Shown here piece by piece: positions 60,325 through 64,000 of a stretch of 64,000 nucleotides of DNA (its first letter is position 1; every line of letters begins with the position of its first letter). The stretch covers positions 1,426,001-1,490,000 of the forward strand of contig BPGE01000001.1 in assembly GCA_026002875.1 (NCBI GenBank), written 5' to 3'. A model generated the notes under the pieces. The model saw nothing but the letters and a program-made list of their open reading frames with translations, searched no databases and was not told the origin of the DNA. Position numbers and translations under genes: made by a program. This stretch comes from Bryobacteraceae bacterium. GTDB lineage: Bacteria > Acidobacteriota > Terriglobia > Bryobacterales > Bryobacteraceae.

Positions 60325-60752
60325 GGGGGAACGAACCGGGATTTCCGCTGAAACGAATTCCCCCGTGGCGGGGTGAGATGTTGCGATGCAAGTTGCTGGT
60401 CTGCAATGGGATATGTGGTGTTGGGCGGGCGCACTCGTTCCAGTTCGTTTTGAAACGAACTCTTTGGGTTTAGTCTTTTGTTTTGAGCAGGATGCGCGGA
60501 AAGTGCGGGAGGGGTACCCCCTTATGGGGCGGCGGGTGCAGGGCGGTCTGGCGAAGACAGGGTGAAGATGAGTGTCTGGAGCATGGCTGGTGGAAACGGC
60601 CGCCGACGGGATGGATGTAGAGCGCATGCTGAGAGGAAGGTGGGGCAGGGTGAGGCGCGGGAAGAGGGGTGGCGGCACAAGTGGCTGGTGGCAGGGGAGA
60701 AGTTGTTGAATCTGACTTGTTACGCCGATCGTGGCGATGAGGTGGTGAAAGG
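60325..60752. other. 428-bp gap between wzm and wzt with inverted repeats
   Basis: No gene is evident, although wzm and wzt are usually adjacent. It contains the inverted repeat GGGGGAA/TTCCCCC (60325-60331 and 60358-60364, 26-base loop) and a perfect long palindrome at 60442-60461. The gap may hold a terminator after wzm and a second promoter for wzt. Confidence 0.55.
60442..60461. promoter_or_regulatory. 20-bp perfect inverted repeat upstream of wzt
   Basis: AGTTCGTTT, TG, AAACGAACT: two perfect 9-base arms around 2 bases. A related half (TGAAACGAA) occurs near 60349-60357. The tiny centre suits a dimeric protein site better than a terminator loop. T-rich sequence follows (TCTTTGGGTTTAGTCTTTTG). 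Confidence 0.5.
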
Positions 60753-62036
60753 ATGAGCCGGCCAGCGATCCGAGTGGAGGGATTGGGGAAAATGTACCGA
60801 ATCGGGGGGCCGGTGGAGCGGTACAAGACGCTGCGGGACTCGGTGACCCATGCGGTGACCGGAGTTGGCCGGAGGTTACGCGGGCTTTTCGGGGGTGGGA
60901 ATGGCACCGGCTCGGGTTATGAGACGATCTGGGCGCTGAAGGATGTGTCGTTCGAGGTGCAGCCTGGGGAAGTGGTAGGGATCATTGGAAGGAACGGGGC
61001 GGGGAAGAGCACTCTATTGAAGATCCTGAGCCGGATTACGGAGCCGACCGAGGGGCGGGTGGAGATCCGTGGGCGGGTGGGGAGCCTTCTGGAGGTGGGG
61101 ACCGGATTTCATCCGGAGCTGACGGGGCGGGAGAACGTGTATCTGAACGGGGCGATCCTGGGGATGACGCGGGCGGAGGTGGACCGGAAGTTCGACGAGA
61201 TTGTGGCGTTCGCGGAGGTGGAGAAGTTCATCGACACGCCGGTGAAGCACTATTCGAGCGGGATGTACTTGCGGCTCGCGTTTGCTGTCGCGGCGCACCT
61301 TGATCCGGAGATTCTACTTGTGGATGAGGTGCTGGCGGTAGGGGACCAAGCGTTTCAAAGCAAGTGCCTCGGCACCATGCAGCGGGCTGCGGGAGAGGGC
61401 AGGACAGTGCTGTTCGTTTCGCATCAGATGGCAGCCGTACAAGCGCTGTGCGAGAGTGCGATCGAGCTGGCGCGAGGGAAGATTGTGGTCCATGGGGAGG
61501 CCCGAGATGTCGTGCTCGACTACCAGCGGCGATGCATACTGTCCGGAGCCAGTGCGATGAGAGGGGCGGCTTTGGAGAAAGTGGGAGGGTTGGAACTTAA
61601 GCAACCTTTTCTGATGGATTTGTCCGGCGCTGCAGTGGAAACAATCGCCTGCGGTGAGGAGTTGGTGTTTTGTTTGCCCTATCAATGGGATAGGGAGCCG
61701 ACGTCGAAAGCGCTAGATCTTTCGATAGGATTCCGCAATCAGCACGGTGCCGAAGTTGCTGCGTGCCCCTCGACGGTTTTCGGAGAGCGCCTTTCGATTT
61801 CCGGCAGCCAGGGCGAAATTCATTGCAGAATTCCTCGAGTCCCGCTTGTTCCGGGGCTGTATGCAGTCGATCTGTGGGTTGAAGTAGACAAAGAACACAG
61901 AGCGAAGTTCAACGAAGTCCTGCAATTGGAAGTCATGCCGGGAGACTACTACGGCACGGGACGGGTGCCGCACAGGAAGCAATCAGGGGTGCTGATCGAC
62001 TATGCGTGGACGATAGGGAAGGGGTCCGACGCATGA
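60753..62036 (+). CDS. wzt: ABC transporter ATP-binding protein for polysaccharide export (Wzt-like)
   Basis: A 427-residue protein. ATPase domain with Walker A (G-R-N-G-A-G-K-S-T, 79-87), signature H-Y-S-S-G-M, Walker B (I-L-L-V-D-E-V-L) and the switch His. A C-terminal Wzt_C immunoglobulin-like domain (about 270-420) follows, which in characterised exporters recognises the capped end of the polymer. Composition drops sharply in GC from about residue 270, matching the downstream genes and not the ATPase part. AAAGG lies 4 bases before the ATG. The end overlaps the next gene by ATGA. Confidence 0.9.
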   Translation: MSRPAIRVEGLGKMYRIGGPVERYKTLRDSVTHAVTGVGRRLRGLFGGGNGTGSGYETIWALKDVSFEVQPGEVVGIIGRNGAGKSTLLKILSRITEPTEGRVEIRGRVGSLLEVGTGFHPELTGRENVYLNGAILGMTRAEVDRKFDEIVAFAEVEKFIDTPVKHYSSGMYLRLAFAVAAHLDPEILLVDEVLAVGDQAFQSKCLGTMQRAAGEGRTVLFVSHQMAAVQALCESAIELARGKIVVHGEARDVVLDYQRRCILSGASAMRGAALEKVGGLELKQPFLMDLSGAAVETIACGEELVFCLPYQWDREPTSKALDLSIGFRNQHGAEVAACPSTVFGERLSISGSQGEIHCRIPRVPLVPGLYAVDLWVEVDKEHRAKFNEVLQLEVMPGDYYGTGRVPHRKQSGVLIDYAWTIGKGSDA

Positions 62037-63091
62037 TTGTCTGGGTTCCATGCGGGCCAAGATTGCTGGCTTCGGCCCGGTTCTACGCTTACCGTACCCA
62101 TGAGATTCTGGCCAACCGTGGATACGCATCCATGGTATTCAGGAGCCCGAGCAAGACGCAACATGACCTGACTGAGGCCGAATGTCGAAGATTGGTCAGG
62201 CTGACTGCTGAAGGGAAAGGACCGCATCTCATTGTATTCCAGAAGGTATGGGGGCCGAGGGCGTTGGATGCGGCACAGAGCCTCAAGAGGCGAGGCCATT
62301 GGATTCTTTACGCAGGGAGCAATCTGAGGCGCGACCAGGCCATGGCGATTGAGGCGCATGCCTGCATCGCTTCCTCGGAGATCATTCGAAACGAGCTCGC
62401 AAAATACTGTCCTGATGTTGTCGTCGCACCGGAGCCTGTGGATTGCTGGGTTCCTCCGGGGACCCGGTCTTTCCGAGAGAGTCCTATTCGCCGGCTCTGC
62501 TGGATTGGATCGGAGGCCAACCAGGCGACGCTTGATCGATTCTTGCCGATCGAAGCAGCCAAACGGCGTGGTGTGGAAGTCAAAGTCATTTCTCAAGGAA
62601 AACGGGCGAGCGTCCAATACGATCCGACCAGGCTGGTGGAACATTGTGCCGACTGTGACGTGATGTTGGTGACGGCAAGCATCAATCCTGAAGCATCCCC
62701 GAACCGAATCATTCAAGGATGGGCCCTTGGTCTACCAGTCATCGTGGACATGGCTCATCCATACAGCCAGATCATCAAGAATGGCGTTGATGGCTATCTA
62801 GCAAGGGATTGGAAAGAATTCGCCCATGTCGTGGATACGCTTAGAGACCCTTTCAAACGCTTCCGGATTGCTGAAGCAGGCTTCACAAAGGCGAATAGGG
62901 ACTTTAATGATGAGGCTATCGGCGACTGGTGGCAGCACTATCTGAACGCCAGGGGGTGGAGCAGAGTTTTGCGACGATCTCAATGCAGGCTTGCAATAAG
63001 ACCATCGTGGATGGAAACGCATCGCCTCAGGGATGTGATGAGGAGGATCCACGCCCTTTTGCAACCGCGACGAAAATCGGAGCGGCAATAA
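62033..63091 (+). CDS. Glycosyltransferase, GT1/GT4-like
   Basis: A 352-residue protein. The C-terminal half shows a GT-B donor-site pattern (S-P-N-R-I-I-Q-G-W-A-L-G-L-P-V-I-V-D and then N-G-V-D-G-Y-L-A). The N-terminal half lacks a clear motif. The ATG overlaps the wzt stop (ATGA at 62033-62036). GC content is clearly below that of the first 60 kb, suggesting acquisition with the wzt C-terminal domain. The sugar donor is unknown. Confidence 0.75.
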   Translation: MIVWVPCGPRLLASARFYAYRTHEILANRGYASMVFRSPSKTQHDLTEAECRRLVRLTAEGKGPHLIVFQKVWGPRALDAAQSLKRRGHWILYAGSNLRRDQAMAIEAHACIASSEIIRNELAKYCPDVVVAPEPVDCWVPPGTRSFRESPIRRLCWIGSEANQATLDRFLPIEAAKRRGVEVKVISQGKRASVQYDPTRLVEHCADCDVMLVTASINPEASPNRIIQGWALGLPVIVDMAHPYSQIIKNGVDGYLARDWKEFAHVVDTLRDPFKRFRIAEAGFTKANRDFNDEAIGDWWQHYLNARGWSRVLRRSQCRLAIRPSWMETHRLRDVMRRIHALLQPRRKSERQ

Positions 63092-63393
63092 GGAAAGCAT
63101 GATCCGAGGACGGAATTTTGAAGAAAGCCGTGGATTGATAAAAACCCAAGTTGCTTATTAAAAGATATTATTAAGACGTTATAAGGTCTTGTTCTGTTCA
63201 AATGCTGCAGCCCTAACATGTCGCTGAGATATCCCACTCGATCACAAAAGCTGCGCCCTAGCACTCTAATTTTGCGCATAATTTTTTGCGGAAATATGCC
63301 TTTTTCGGCAACCAGTTAACTCATTGATTCTCGCTTTTCGATCTCGCCAAAATCAGCTTGTTACCGCATCCTGTGAAGACATGAGGAGGCTTT
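63092..63393. other. AT-rich intergenic region
   Basis: About 300 bases of unusually AT-rich DNA (for example around 63150-63190 and 63265-63310) between two glycosyltransferase genes. No gene is visible; it probably carries a promoter for the next gene, but no clear -35/-10 pair can be named. Confidence 0.4.
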
Positions 63394-64000
63394 GTGAGCG
63401 CCCGTTCCATCGTAATAATCCGTGCGGCCGGAGAGCGGACGGAATCGGCGTGTATTGAAGCCGTGAGCCGACAAGCGAGAGGGTGGCTGGGTGTAGAGGT
63501 CGTACGGGAGAGGCCTTTCTGGAAGGCGCTTTCGAAGTCGATTGGAATAGCCTGCCGGGCCGAAACGCGATGGGCGGTATGCGTTGATGCGGACGTGCTC
63601 GTACGGAACGGATGCCTCGAGAGAGCCATAGTGGAGGCATCACAATGCAGACATGGATTTTTCATGTTGAATTTTCGGGTTCTTGATCGTCTGATGGGTG
63701 GAGAGGTCAGCGGGGGATTGCACCTCTATAGCGGAAAGCTGCTGAGGCAAGCGCTAGAGCTACTTCCCCAAGTGGAGTCCGCTTTGCGCCCAGAAAATGC
63801 CCTATGTGCCAAGATGGCCGAGCGCGGCTATCCGACAGTGAGAAGCAAGTATTTGGTTGGGTTGCACGACTTCGAGCAATACTATCGTGACATCTACAGG
63901 AAAATGTTTGTAAAGGCTAATAAAATGGGTGCGCTTTTGCCGTATCTATTTGCACGATGTAACCAAGAGAAAAATAGGATCGAGCACCGGGTCGCACTCG
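63394..64000 (+). CDS. Glycosyltransferase-like protein with DxD motif (3' truncated by window edge)
   Basis: A GTG start at 63394 has GAGGAGG 5 bases upstream, and the frame stays open to the last base (202 codons). The N-terminal part starts with a strand (S-I-V-I-I-R-A-A-G-E-R) and then reaches W-A-V-C-V-D-A-D-V-L-V (about residues 71-81), where D-A-D is the metal/nucleotide-sugar binding DxD of GT-A glycosyltransferases. GC content is low compared with the rest of the window. The C terminus is outside the window, so the family cannot be named. Confidence 0.7.
   Translation, partial: MSARSIVIIRAAGERTESACIEAVSRQARGWLGVEVVRERPFWKALSKSIGIACRAETRWAVCVDADVLVRNGCLERAIVEASQCRHGFFMLNFRVLDRLMGGEVSGGLHLYSGKLLRQALELLPQVESALRPENALCAKMAERGYPTVRSKYLVGLHDFEQYYRDIYRKMFVKANKMGALLPYLFARCNQEKNRIEHRVAL

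Noticed and set aside
52903-60678. A 2,591-codon antisense open frame across the polysaccharide operon
   Set aside because: It mirrors the G-ending codon bias of the six or more well-recognised genes on the other strand, has no family resemblance and runs through intergenic DNA.
1-64000. tRNA or rRNA genes
   Set aside because: I found no cloverleaf-like sequence with a TTC-type T loop and acceptor stem, and no rRNA signature.

Overview
The window is GC-rich, densely coded bacterial DNA. Its gene set points to an acidobacterium of the Bryobacterales/Solibacter type: three Oar-like TonB-dependent receptors with an N-terminal carboxypeptidase-regulatory domain, an FG-GAP/ASPIC-UnbV protein directly after one of them, DUF1080, DUF4838 and Gfo/Idh/MocA secreted sugar enzymes, a PEP-CTERM protein, and Gram-negative lipid A genes. 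The taxonomic call is inferred from gene content; no rRNA or tRNA gene was recognised.

Layout. 1-13 kb: a 5'-truncated TonB receptor, a small c-type cytochrome, YjbQ, an LssY-C protein, a second complete receptor behind a near-consensus promoter, its FG-GAP partner, a TonB-C protein and a small secreted protein. 13-18 kb (minus strand): a tightly overlapped TGS-GTPase / ceramidase-like / DUF4838 operon. 18-26 kb: radical SAM, MFS and beta-propeller genes, a frameshifted Tat-type aldo/keto reductase, an exported rhodanese whose catalytic cysteine codon is TGA (candidate selenoprotein), an AlaC-like aminotransferase and a GNAT. 25.8-29.2 kb: a partial Tad pilus set (cpaB-tadB-tadC) and a zinc-ribbon rhomboid protease. 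29.3-32.3 kb: an array of palindromic repeats split by an IS256-family element that left a clear target duplication; a lone relative of the repeat lies near 3.8 kb. 32.9-41.5 kb: a PEP-CTERM protein, an oxidoreductase, a WaaA-LpxK fusion, DUF1080, two thioredoxin-fold proteins, an HExxH protein and a 46-aa basic protein.

41.6-49.6 kb is a probable sialic-acid locus: a NanA-like lyase, an exo-sialidase and a TonB receptor on the minus strand, with a divergent GntR/FCD regulator and a perfect 14-bp palindrome just downstream of the receptor promoter's -10 box. A glucarate-dehydratase-like enolase follows. In this model the sialidase releases sialic acid, the receptor imports it or its glycan, the lyase cleaves it, and the GntR protein switches the locus.

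49.7-51.1 kb holds small genes (zinc ribbon, DUF465, lipoprotein). From 51.4 kb to the right edge is an exopolysaccharide/O-antigen cluster: ligase/polymerase, GT4, CapD/WbpM-like dehydratase, a ribbon-helix-helix protein, Wza-like and Wzc-like proteins, Wzm and Wzt ABC exporter subunits and two more glycosyltransferases, the last cut by the edge. Base composition changes inside wzt and stays AT-richer to the end, suggesting exchange of the polymer-specific part.

Most notable: the TGA-for-Cys rhodanese, the repeat array whose hairpin arms covary, the sialic-acid operator/promoter layout, the ribbon-helix-helix gene inside the export operon, and the mosaic wzt.
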